Assembly: GCA_020436125.1 (NCBI GenBank)
Contig: JAGQYK010000015.1
Coordinates: 1-41,176 of the forward strand
DNA: 41,176 nt
Direction of reading: 5' to 3'
Source of the DNA: Cyclobacteriaceae bacterium
GTDB taxonomy: Bacteria; Bacteroidota; Bacteroidia; Cytophagales; Cyclobacteriaceae
Shown here: positions 17,170 to 26,100 of the stretch, in pieces
How positions within the stretch are numbered: the stretch's first letter is position 1
How the letters are laid out: each line of letters begins with the position of its first letter
The notes under the pieces: model-generated
What the model saw: the letters and a program-made list of their open reading frames with translations, nothing else
Told to the model about the DNA's origin: nothing
Database searches by the model: none
Position numbers and translations under genes: made by a program

Positions 17170-17624
17170 TTGGCTTTTCTCCACTTTACAAAGAAGTGAT
17201 GAGAGATAAAGTAGATACCCAGGCCGAGTGGTATAGATACAACAGCCCAAACACCTACGCCCAAAGCAATAGCGAAACCTACTTGTTTTAGCTCACCCCA
17301 GAAATCAATTTTAAACTTACTGATCAATTCGTTTAATGCATAAGGCATTGGGTTTACACCAAATAAAAATGTACCCACTTTAATAAATGGGATAATGAGT
17401 AGGAGCTGCAGTGGATATACGAAGTAATGCACTAGCTGCAGCATCACAACATTTACCCTGAAGATGGCAGCTACTAGTAAACAAAGAAAAGTGGTAATGC
17501 CCCATATGGGAAGTATGCCAACGACCACACCCAAAGCGCAAGTGAGCGCCATTTTTTCTGGTGACATTCCTTGTTTAAGGAACTCAACCAGCCTGTTCCA
17601 TAATTTTTTCCAAAGAGATTTCAA
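17145..17624 (-). CDS. DUF2062 domain-containing membrane protein
   Basis: 159 residues. A basic N-terminus (MKSLWKKLWNRLVEFLKQG) is followed by MSPEKMALTCALGVVVGILP, the hallmark opening of DUF2062, then helices at about 38-58, 64-88 and 115-140. Function is unknown; the domain often accompanies envelope-glycan or lipid genes. The start is TTG at 17624, nine bases after the stop of the ydcF-like gene; the only in-frame ATG would delete the basic leader. Its 3' end overlaps the convergent LtaS-like gene by 25 bases, with no terminator between them. Confidence 0.85.
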   Translation of the reverse strand: MKSLWKKLWNRLVEFLKQGMSPEKMALTCALGVVVGILPIWGITTFLCLLVAAIFRVNVVMLQLVHYFVYPLQLLLIIPFIKVGTFLFGVNPMPYALNELISKFKIDFWGELKQVGFAIALGVGVWAVVSIPLGLGIYFISHHFFVKWRKANQRELKSQ

Positions 17625-17633
17625 ATAAGTTAA

Positions 17634-18401
17634 TTAAATGTAGCCGGCTACTTTATAAGATAGATAACCAACAGTTTCCTTAATTAAATGATGCCAGGTG
17701 AGCAACGCTTCAATTTTTGGAATAAACAATGTATCAAAGGTATAGGACCTGGGGTGAGAAAGAAAGTCAGCGCTAAATGAATCCATCGGCCAGTCTACCT
17801 TGTTGAAGCATCCTAACGATCTCCGCATGTGATAACCTGATGTTATAAGAATACAATCGGTTGGCTGGGCGTTGTTCAATAGTATTTTTTTTACGGCAAT
17901 GGCTGATTCATGTGTGTTTCGCGAATCGCTTTCAATAACGATATCAGCAGGATTGACCCCCATCAGTACCATGGCATCGGCTAGATCGTTGGACTCCCTT
18001 TCACCAATATCCAGTAGCCGCCCGCTGCCTCCAGAAACCAGCACCTTTTTGATAATTCCGAGCTTGTAGAGCTGTACCGTGTGAACAACACGATCAGCTC
18101 CGCGACTAAAATAAACCCTGTCATCGGGTTTCATTCCAGCCTTGGCGACACCACTTAAAAGAACCCCCCAAGTGTATTTTCTTTCAATGGATTGATAGGG
18201 TGTAGCGGGAATCTCCCAAGCAGCCATTAGCTCATTAGCTATGAATTCATTGGAGAACAAGAGCAATAGCACAAGTGCCAATTGGAAAAATCTTCTTCTC
18301 CACTTCTTTTTCTTAAGCAAAGCCGAAACAATAAAGAGCAAAGTGATGATTACCAGTGGCATCATCAGGTAATTAAGTGTTTTGGAAAGAATGAAAAACA
18401 T
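17634..18401 (-). CDS. YdcF/ElyC/SanA family protein (DUF218)
   Basis: 255 residues. Two N-terminal helices (about 8-28 and 36-53) precede the DUF218 domain: LLSGVAK, KVLVSGGSGRL near residue 115, ESDSRNTHESA near residue 158 and ILITSGYHMRRSLGCF near residue 185. The ElyC branch has this two-helix layout and, in E. coli, affects cell-envelope and polyprenyl-carrier homeostasis; the biochemical activity is not settled. It lies three bases after the ABC transporter stop and nine before the DUF2062 start, so the three form one transcription unit. Confidence 0.88.
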   Translation of the reverse strand: MFFILSKTLNYLMMPLVIITLLFIVSALLKKKKWRRRFFQLALVLLLLFSNEFIANELMAAWEIPATPYQSIERKYTWGVLLSGVAKAGMKPDDRVYFSRGADRVVHTVQLYKLGIIKKVLVSGGSGRLLDIGERESNDLADAMVLMGVNPADIVIESDSRNTHESAIAVKKILLNNAQPTDCILITSGYHMRRSLGCFNKVDWPMDSFSADFLSHPRSYTFDTLFIPKIEALLTWHHLIKETVGYLSYKVAGYI

Positions 18402-18404
18402 GAA

Positions 18405-21400
18405 TTACATTCGCTTCGGAAGCGGGTTAGAGATATTACTCAATCCGTCAACAATTTTTCTTAGTACTTCAAAATAAAGGGCCAGGCTTAAAAGAATCGA
18501 CATGGCCCAAATTACCCCAAGATTGAAATATAAGGTATCAATGTTTCTGTTTAAGAAATGTTTAGTGGGCATATAAAATTGAGCATCGAAGTCTACCATG
18601 TGCTTAGGGTCAGGGTCCTTATAGATTGGAAATATTTTTTGAATCAATCGGTTTCCACTTCTGACGATACGATGTTGTTCTGTTGTGTTTTTCACAAGTT
18701 CAGCAATAGCTTCATTCTGATAGTCGTCCTTAAATGTTTCAAATTTCTTTTCGCTTTCGGTTGTTTTGGTTTCAGCTCGTATAATATTATCCCTTTTCTG
18801 ATCGGCCGTATTATACCTGTTAGCGTAATACTTGCTCAATGTTTCTAAAAACTTGACAGTGGTGGGATAGAGACTCGAATCATACTTTTCAGGGTAAAGT
18901 TGTTCAACCTGCGGAAAGTTTTCATGCCCAACAACATCAAGCTCTCCATTGATTTCATTTCTAAGTAATTCAAGATTATCGGCAACCTGTTTTTTAATCC
19001 CTTCTTCCTTTGAGGTGTAGTTGATATTAACGAAGTCAAGTTGGGATTCAAGGGCGGGTATGTAATATATTTTTTTATAATCCGATTCTGCCATGTTTTT
19101 GTCATACAGATAGAATTTCTTCTCAAAAGCATTGTCTTTAAACTGGGCTACCATGGCAGCTTCAAAAGCCCACCGAGAGGCCATAAGATCTCCAACCACC
19201 GGAACAGTTTCGGTATTTCCAATAACAGGATTAAGTTTATCAAACTTCACTACCACACCGCTCAAAATTAATTGAGGGATAAGTAAAATAGGAATGAGGA
19301 TATAAATAGTAATAGCCGAATTGAAGGCAGATGAAATATTGAGCCCAAGTAAGTTGGCGAAGCAAGATGCTGTAAATAATATCGACCAATGGATTAATAA
19401 CATGCCTTTGATCTCGAGGATGTAATTGCCCACCAATACAAACAGTAATGTTTGAAACGCTGATATGATAAATAATATTGATATTTTGGATACGATATAG
19501 CTACTTCTGCTTAAGTGAAGAAACGATTCTCGTTTTAATATCTTCCTATCTCTGATGATCTCTTCAGCACTTACTGTTAATCCCATGAAAAGGGCAACTA
19601 TCACACTCATGAAAAAATAGGCTGGCATGTTTGGGTTTTTACTGAAGACATAATCCAACCTGAATGGATCATCCTCATTAAAATAACGCACAATAAAAGC
19701 CAGGATAAAGGCCAATAGTGGTGCCTCCAGAATATTGATCAGCATGTATTGCCTGTTGCTCAATTTTGAAAGCATATCCCGCAAGGAGAATAATTTGGTT
19801 TGCTTCAACCAGCCAGGAATATTTAAAGAGCTGTGAGGTACTTCCTTTGAGGGCTTTACTTTTTCAATCTCAATATTCTTCTTGAATTTATCCTCCCACT
19901 GCTCTGGAGAAAACTTTCTTTCACTTGTGAAATTTCCGTATTCGTTAATGACACGTGTTTCGATAATGTTGAAGATTTGTTCTGGGTTCACATTACCACA
20001 AGACACACATTCTCCCTGATCACTGTTGATAAGATTAATGCTTTGTTTAAAATAGGTGACAGCGTCTACAGGGTTGCCATAATAAATTTGATAACCACCC
20101 GTGTCCAGTATGACAAGCTTGTCAAACATTTTGAAAATGTCTGATGAGGGTTGATGGATTACGGCAAAAACTAATTTCCCTTTTAGGGATAACTCTTTAA
20201 GAAGATCAATGATGTTTTCTGAGTCTCTGGAGGATAGCCCTGAGGTGGGTTCATCGCAAAAAAGCACTGTTGGTTCGCGGAGTAATTCCAAACCGATGTT
20301 GAGCCGCTTTCTTTGGCCCCCGCTGATGGTTTTTCTCAAAGGCGACCCCACAGTTAAGTCTTTCGTCTCTACAAGGCCAAGGTCCTCGAGCGTTCGTGTC
20401 ACCAGTTTATAAATTTGTATCTCTGACAGGTGACTAAAACAAAGTTTAGCAGCGAAATATAAATTTTGAAATACGGTAAGATCTTCAATCAGTAAATCAT
20501 CCTGAGGAACAAAACCAATAACACCTTCTATCTGATTCGCATTACGATGGATGTCGATGCCATTGATAAGTACCTGGCCTTCCGATGGTTTTTCGGTTCC
20601 GTTAAGTACATGTAATAAAGTCGATTTACCAGCTCCGCTGGCGCCCATTAGGGCAACAAGCTTCCCTGACTCTTCAAATACATTTACATTTCTTAGCCCC
20701 AGTTTTCCATTTTTAAACTTGTAGGATATGTTCCTCGCTTCGAAGCTTAGTCTTTTGCCATCGCCCAGTTGTTTGAATTGAGCCAAGACATCCCCATAAT
20801 ACACGGGAGTAATGGTTTTCCAACGGATCGTACTTCCCGTGGCCAATACGTTTACACTTCCCGATTTTTGGGGTACTCCGTTTAAAAATACATCGGAGTT
20901 GCCCAGGTAATGGAAAAAGAAATTATCTGTGCTTTTAATATGCAATATGCCAACAAAACCATCAAGCTCAGGACGTTGGATGTGTTTACATTTTCCGTAA
21001 TTCTGGGTGTTGCTATCAATGACCAGAATATCTGCGTGATCAAGTTGATCAGGCGTTTTAGCTAACAAAAACTTCTCGATCAGTTCGATATCTGATTGAT
21101 CGATATTAAGTGCGGCACCGATTGACTTGGCTAGATAATCTTCACGTGATGATATTTCTCCATCTACCAGAACCACACTCATGAGCTCAACCATTATTAC
21201 GCTTTTTTGTTTTTGCGCAATTTCTTTGTTAATGGATTCACACATTGTGGCAATTGTCTTTGCCTCTTCGCTGGGAGACATGTTGCCTGAAAGCTGATCA
21301 GAGTATTGATCAAATAATTTTAACTTACTTTCTACTGCGTTTAAACTGAGATGGTCAGAAAGGAATGACTTGATATGATCTCGTTCTTGTGTCGTAACCA

Positions 21401-21461
21401 AATCTTCTTTAGCTACTAATGCGAACAGTCGAATAATAGCTTTGAGTACGGGTTCGCTCAT
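18405..21461 (-). CDS. ABCG-type fused ATPase-permease with TerB-like and FHA-like N-terminal domains
   Basis: 1018 residues. An N-terminal helical TerB-like domain (about 5-135, with SVVLVDGEISSREDYL) is followed by a beta-rich, FHA-like region (about 145-225, with FLNGVPQ). The ATPase (about 238-465) has Walker A GASGAGKST (273-281), signature ISGGQRKRLN and Walker B VLFCDEPTSGL, i.e. ABCG/White-family type. A CxxC pair (ECVSCGNVNPEQIFN) joins it to an ABC-2 membrane domain with about six helices (590-770). A large soluble, partly coiled segment (about 790-965) and one last helix near 985-1005 close the protein. The substrate is unknown. The forkhead-like domain may recruit a phosphoprotein. 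It heads a three-gene unit with the YdcF-like and DUF2062 genes. Confidence 0.88.
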   Translation of the reverse strand: MSEPVLKAIIRLFALVAKEDLVTTQERDHIKSFLSDHLSLNAVESKLKLFDQYSDQLSGNMSPSEEAKTIATMCESINKEIAQKQKSVIMVELMSVVLVDGEISSREDYLAKSIGAALNIDQSDIELIEKFLLAKTPDQLDHADILVIDSNTQNYGKCKHIQRPELDGFVGILHIKSTDNFFFHYLGNSDVFLNGVPQKSGSVNVLATGSTIRWKTITPVYYGDVLAQFKQLGDGKRLSFEARNISYKFKNGKLGLRNVNVFEESGKLVALMGASGAGKSTLLHVLNGTEKPSEGQVLINGIDIHRNANQIEGVIGFVPQDDLLIEDLTVFQNLYFAAKLCFSHLSEIQIYKLVTRTLEDLGLVETKDLTVGSPLRKTISGGQRKRLNIGLELLREPTVLFCDEPTSGLSSRDSENIIDLLKELSLKGKLVFAVIHQPSSDIFKMFDKLVILDTGGYQIYYGNPVDAVTYFKQSINLINSDQGECVSCGNVNPEQIFNIIETRVINEYGNFTSERKFSPEQWEDKFKKNIEIEKVKPSKEVPHSSLNIPGWLKQTKLFSLRDMLSKLSNRQYMLINILEAPLLAFILAFIVRYFNEDDPFRLDYVFSKNPNMPAYFFMSVIVALFMGLTVSAEEIIRDRKILKRESFLHLSRSSYIVSKISILFIISAFQTLLFVLVGNYILEIKGMLLIHWSILFTASCFANLLGLNISSAFNSAITIYILIPILLIPQLILSGVVVKFDKLNPVIGNTETVPVVGDLMASRWAFEAAMVAQFKDNAFEKKFYLYDKNMAESDYKKIYYIPALESQLDFVNINYTSKEEGIKKQVADNLELLRNEINGELDVVGHENFPQVEQLYPEKYDSSLYPTTVKFLETLSKYYANRYNTADQKRDNIIRAETKTTESEKKFETFKDDYQNEAIAELVKNTTEQHRIVRSGNRLIQKIFPIYKDPDPKHMVDFDAQFYMPTKHFLNRNIDTLYFNLGVIWAMSILLSLALYFEVLRKIVDGLSNISNPLPKRM

Positions 21462-21514
21462 AAACGAGTTTTTTTAGGTTCGCTAAATATAATAAAGGAT
21501 GATGGTTTTGAGGT

Positions 21515-21547
21515 CAAAAAAAAAGGATTGGCTTTACCAATCCTTTT
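21515..21547 (-). terminator. Intrinsic terminator downstream of the lipoprotein gene
   Basis: A perfect 11-bp stem (AAAAGGATTGG / CCAATCCTTTT) with a five-base loop at 21521-21547. On the minus strand it is followed by an uninterrupted run of T (complement of the A-run starting at 21516). It begins 18 bases after the lipoprotein stop and ends before the ABC transporter gene, so it separates the two transcription units. Confidence 0.85.
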
Positions 21548-21565
21548 AAGATGTTTTGACCGGCC

Positions 21566-22456
21566 TTATCCGGTGATTGAATTTCTTATTTTCTCAACAA
21601 TATTGGTTATTTCCTCAAGGTTCTTGTCAGTCAAGACAAGGTCAGCTCTATTTTTTTTGATCTGCTCCTCAATGTTAAGTGCTCGGTAACTTGCCTTAAG
21701 CGAAGTAAGGTCAGCCACAATGCCACCCACTGGCTCAGCCTGATCTACCGTATTCAACATTTTCAAAAGCTCATCTACTGATTTTTCCTGCTCCAAAATA
21801 ACACGCATCAAAGGAGTAAGTATTAAGTTTCTCGCATCATCAGGAAGAATATTCTTTGGGTAGCTTTTGATAAGACCCGTGGAGATATACAAGCCCTCAA
21901 CAAAGCTGCCAGTCAAAATCAGAGCGGCTAGTTTGTTTCGGCTGTCGTCTTTTAGATAATCATCTGTTTTTTGGATAGATCTGTTAAGGATGGTAGCCAA
22001 AGAGTCTTTATTGCCGATGTTGGATTCAAAACTTTTTAGCACTGCAACATCAAAAGAACCAATAACGCCAAGGTTATCGGCAAGTTTTTTACAAGCATTA
22101 AGGTAATCAATGGCCTCCTGTGTCTTTCCATAAGAGCTCAAATAACCGATGTCAGCAGCGTAAATTCCCAGATTGAGAGCCGCTTTATCGCTTATTGTAC
22201 CATATTGATCAGCCTTTTGTTTGCTGTTAATAAGACTTTGATTGTACTCAGCTCCGGTAGCTTCAAGTAAGTATGGTATTTCAGAAGGTGAAGGAATATT
22301 ATAGACTACGTCCTGAATTTGTTCTTGAAGGGACTCTTCTGCTTTTTGAAACTCTTCAGAGTTGTTGTTCTCCTCTTTAGTGGAAGATCCGCAGGACCAG
22401 AGTCCGAAGGTCAGTAAAACGAGCAGCGTAAGGGCGTTAAGGCGAGTGAATTTCAT
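21566..22456 (-). CDS. Hypothetical lipoprotein, helical
   Basis: 296 residues from the ATG at 22456. A longer frame up to 22546 would bury the signal peptide behind 30 hydrophilic residues, so I rejected it. The signal is MKFTRLN plus a hydrophobic run ending LWSC, with lipid-modified Cys22. An acidic, Asn/Glu-rich linker follows, then an all-helical domain without Cys, starting near VYNIPSPSEIPYLLEATGA and including LNLGIYAADIGYLSSYGKTQ. I do not recognise an enzyme motif. Homologous-looking proteins in Bacteroidota are annotated only as hypothetical. A -7-like TAAAATTG lies at 22480-22487, and a strong terminator ends the gene, so it is probably monocistronic. Confidence 0.8.
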   Translation of the reverse strand: MKFTRLNALTLLVLLTFGLWSCGSSTKEENNNSEEFQKAEESLQEQIQDVVYNIPSPSEIPYLLEATGAEYNQSLINSKQKADQYGTISDKAALNLGIYAADIGYLSSYGKTQEAIDYLNACKKLADNLGVIGSFDVAVLKSFESNIGNKDSLATILNRSIQKTDDYLKDDSRNKLAALILTGSFVEGLYISTGLIKSYPKNILPDDARNLILTPLMRVILEQEKSVDELLKMLNTVDQAEPVGGIVADLTSLKASYRALNIEEQIKKNRADLVLTDKNLEEITNIVEKIRNSITG

Positions 22457-22774
22457 CTGTAGGTTTTGGTTTAAGAACCCAATTTTAACACATTTTTCAT
22501 TAAGGGAAAATGGTTCCGTGTAAAAGTTTGGACGATTAAGGCCCATTGCAGGATGTGAGAGAGGGACAAGATTCTGACTTCACCACTCATACTCTGTATT
22601 ATCGGTAAACCTTTAGATTGACATGCCCACAGTGATGAGTAACCCATCTGACCATCAATGGGGATACATTTAGGTGTTCCGCTTTTTGGTGTAAGTATTC
22701 CAAGAGATTTTCTTGAACAAATCTTGATGCAAATACTTGTTAAAAGGGATTACAAGCCGTTTTGGAAGGTAATG
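22457..22774. other. Intergenic region between the lipoprotein gene and tRNA
   Basis: 318 bases without a supported gene. Near its left end is TAAAATTG on the minus strand (22480-22487), one mismatch from the -7 consensus and about 24 bases from the lipoprotein ATG, with no good TTG at the expected distance. I see no other dyad, repeat or RNA. Confidence 0.5.
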
Positions 22775-22848
22775 TGGGCCCTGCTGGGATCGAACCAGCG
22801 ACCACCTGATTATGAGTCAGGTGCTCTAACCATCTGAGCTAAGGGCCC
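22775..22848 (-). tRNA. tRNA-Ile2 (anticodon CAT, lysidine type)
   Basis: A 74-base cloverleaf on the minus strand with GGGCCC acceptor pairing, D-arm TTAGCTCAG...GAGC, anticodon stem CCTGA/TCAGG with loop CTCATAA, T-arm GCTGG/CCAGC with GTTCGATCC, and discriminator A. CCA is not encoded. The anticodon is CAT (complement of 22812-22814). The loop context ACTCATAATC and the body closely follow E. coli ileX. This marks the isoleucine AUA decoder whose C34 is converted to lysidine by TilS, rather than an elongator or initiator Met tRNA. Automated callers may label it tRNA-Met. Confidence 0.9.
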
Positions 22849-23166
22849 TTCTCTTTTAAAGAGGGTGCAATTTTAAGGATTTGACGGATGATTTCACAAT
22901 CAAAACTCAAGGATTGTGCCTGGTTAATCATCTTTCGCCTTCTCAGGAGTGTCCAAACCCTGGGCTGTTTTTATTATATAAATTGACTCCATCCAAGGCT
23001 TTGGTGGTGTATTGACACTTCAACTTGCCTCGGAGTGGTGCTGGAATATCGAATTCGTACTCAATTAGGTCAAATTTAAAAATAATGTACCTCGGCCAAT
23101 ATACCACCTACCACGGATTTATTATTTCCATTTCCCTTACCATCTTGCCTATCTATTCCCATAGCT
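22849..23166. other. Intergenic region between tRNA-Ile2 and the CHAT-domain gene
   Basis: 318 bases. The left part holds the probable tRNA promoter (22868-22899, minus strand) and a CTCTTTTAAAGAG near-palindrome beside the tRNA 5' end. For the rightward CHAT gene I find no exact TAnnTTTG element, and no other gene or repeat. Confidence 0.5.
22868..22899 (-). promoter_or_regulatory. Candidate promoter of tRNA-Ile2
   Basis: On the minus strand TTG (complement of 22897-22899), 21 bases, then TAAAATTG (complement of 22868-22875), one mismatch from TAnnTTTG. It lies about 20 bases upstream of the tRNA 5' end. Spacing fits the Bacteroidota -33/-7 arrangement. Confidence 0.45.
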
Positions 23167-26100
23167 ATGGCTAAATTCATTTTGCTGTTTCTCCTCCTGG
23201 CTCCGGCTGCATTACGAGCTCAAGAAATACCACAACATCCCAATCAAATAGTGGATGGAAAAAAGCAGGGCTGGTGGACGGTGCTAGTGGATAAAGATTG
23301 GAAACTGGTTACCGAGGTTGCTCAGGCCGCCTATTATAGAATTATTGAATACCAGCAAGGAAAGCCCAAAGGGACCGTGAGTGATTATTTTGTAGATGGC
23401 CGATTGCAATGGCAGGGGCAACTGCTCAGTGAAAACCCTGATGTGAATGATGGACTTTGTATTTGGTACAATACCGATGGAAGTAAGAAAGAAGAGTTTA
23501 CTTATGAGAATGGAATAAAAGAAGGGCCAGCCGTTTATTATTGGCAAGGAAAAAAATATTCGGAAGGAACATTTACCAATGATAAGCTCAACCCAGATTG
23601 GGTGTATTACGGTAACGATTATAATAGCTACTATAAAACTGCCTTACAAAGTAACTCGAACGGTGAATTTGAGAAGGCCGTAACTTATTTCTTAAAAGCA
23701 AAACAGCTGGCTATAAAGGAATATGGAAGCGCTTCTTCGCAGCATATCAATGTGGTGTGGAACCTCACATTTGCTTACCAGAGTTGGGATAAGCCCAATG
23801 AAATGATTTCGTCCTGGCGAGAAACCATGAGGGCTTGCAATCAAAGCAAAAAAGTAGATGATCGGGTGATCGCTCAGTATACCGAAGGGCTTGCAATATG
23901 GTTGAATAAAAAAATGTTAAAAAAAGAGGCTAACGAATTGTTTCTTTTTGCGGCACGCTTGCGCGAGTCAAAAAATATCGATGAAAACTTTCAGTTGTAC
24001 TGGGATTGGAAAACTGTCTTGGATAATAAAAGAAGTTTGGGGCAATATGATTCAATCTATTTCTTATACGAGAAGGTTACAGCAGCAGTACCTGTTACCG
24101 ATAATGGCAATGCGGGAGCCCTTCGCGATTGGGTTTCCTTTGCGATTAACAGAAGCCAATCGGAACACTACCCTGATTTAGAAAAAAGATGTGAGGAATT
24201 TTTGCGAGCAAAAGAAGAACAGCGAGATGGTGCTTTTGCAGAAGTGGCCATTGCCCATGGTAGGTTACTTGCTGAGAAAGGACAAACGGAGCGGGCATTA
24301 AAAAGTCTGGCAGAAGCACGAACAATTTATCAGAAAAGCGATGAAACATTTACAGGATGGATGCGCACTATGCGCTATATGTTGGAGACTTATAATAAGT
24401 CCAGGAAGATTGATCCTTCAGCGAAAGAAATACTTGTAACGTTTGAGGCGAATAATGAGAAGGTGCAAGACCAGTGGGAAACCTACGCTGCCAACCTGGA
24501 GGCCATTGCAACTACCTATACTTTGATGAAAGAGTATGATAAAGCGGAGGAATTGGTGGTGAGGATGATGCATATCATGGAGCAAAATTCAGGGACGCAT
24601 ACGAATAACTACAAAAATTTGGAAGTTGCTTTACGAGCCTTGGTGGAGCAGACAGGTCATACTGAAAAACTGAATGGTGCAAAGACACTGTCTGCTGCAG
24701 ACGAACAAAGAGTATTAAAATCCTTGGGAGTAGAAGAGGGTGACATCGAGAAACTAGGAGCTTATTTAGCGGCCAACGACTACCTCAACGCCATTAAAGT
24801 GTTCGAGAAGAGTGCATCCGTTATCGGTAATTTTTATATCTCACGACAGGAGTATAGCGCCTACGTATTGATGAATTTGGGTATGGCGCACAGCTATCGC
24901 GAGATTGGTAATCTGGCTCGTTCTTTCCAAATGCTGAACGAAGCACATGCCATCAGTAAACAAAACTTAAAACCTGCAGATGATGCAAATATCATCGTAT
25001 TGATGAGTATGGGAGAGTTTTATCAACTCAATGGTTCGGTGAAAGAAGCCTCTAACTATTACATGGAAGCGCTTAAAATACTTAATGAATCGCGAACGGA
25101 AGCCAATAAAAAAGCGAATGATGAAATGTACTTCAACATCGCTTCCAGATTGGCAAGTACTTATGCTACTATGGGGTATTATCAAGACGCTGAGCAAATA
25201 TATTTTGATGTACTCGATTATAAAGCAAAGGCGAACGGTGTGAATAGTGAGTTGTATGCGATTCAGAAAACAGCTTTGGCATCACTCTATCATCAGATGC
25301 AATTGTTTTCACTGGCGGAAAAGATGTATCTGGAGGCTGAGCGTATACTAAGCATGAATGGAAGCGACTATCCAGCCTATATCGATTTACTCAATCGGAT
25401 GGCCGTAAACTATCAAGTGCGAGGTAACTATCAGGAAGCAGAAGCTATTTTTAATAAGTTGAGGGAGGTGTATGCGCGGACGCTGGGCAAACAAAGTACG
25501 AGCTATGAAAATATATTAGGTAACCTTGGACTGATGTATTACCATCAGGGAAATTTTGAGAAGGCTAAAGCCACGTATGATGAATCGAATGAACGGCTAT
25601 TGACACGCATCGACAATTTCTTTTCGTCCTTATCCGAAGAGGATAAGACTAATTTTTATAATTCGGTTAAAGTTCATTTTAATACCTATAATGCTTTTGT
25701 AGTTGCAAATGCTTCTGAGCATCCACAGGAGTTGGGCAACATGTATTCACAAGCTTTGCTTACCAAAGGGTTATTATTTAGATCTGGTAATAGGATGAGG
25801 AAGTCCATTCTTTCAAGTAACGATGAACAACTGAAGGCAGACTATTCACAATGGCAAGCCAATAAAGAAAGATTATCAAAAGTGTATCAGATGAGTGATG
25901 GTGAGAAAAAAAATTCAGGTATCGATGTGGAGAAGCTGGAACGTGAAGTCATACAGCTGGAGCGCGCCTTGTCTAAAAAATCGCAACAGTTTGGTGAACT
26001 GCTGGCAGCACGGCCTACCTGGAAGGACGTACAGCAGAAATTGAGAGAAGGTGAAGCAGCCGTAGAGATTATTCGGGTTTGGGAATCGAAGCCTGATTAT

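Noticed and set aside
22457-22546. Upstream extension of the lipoprotein gene by 30 codons
   Set aside because: It would place hydrophilic residues before a perfect lipoprotein signal; the start at 22456 fits much better.
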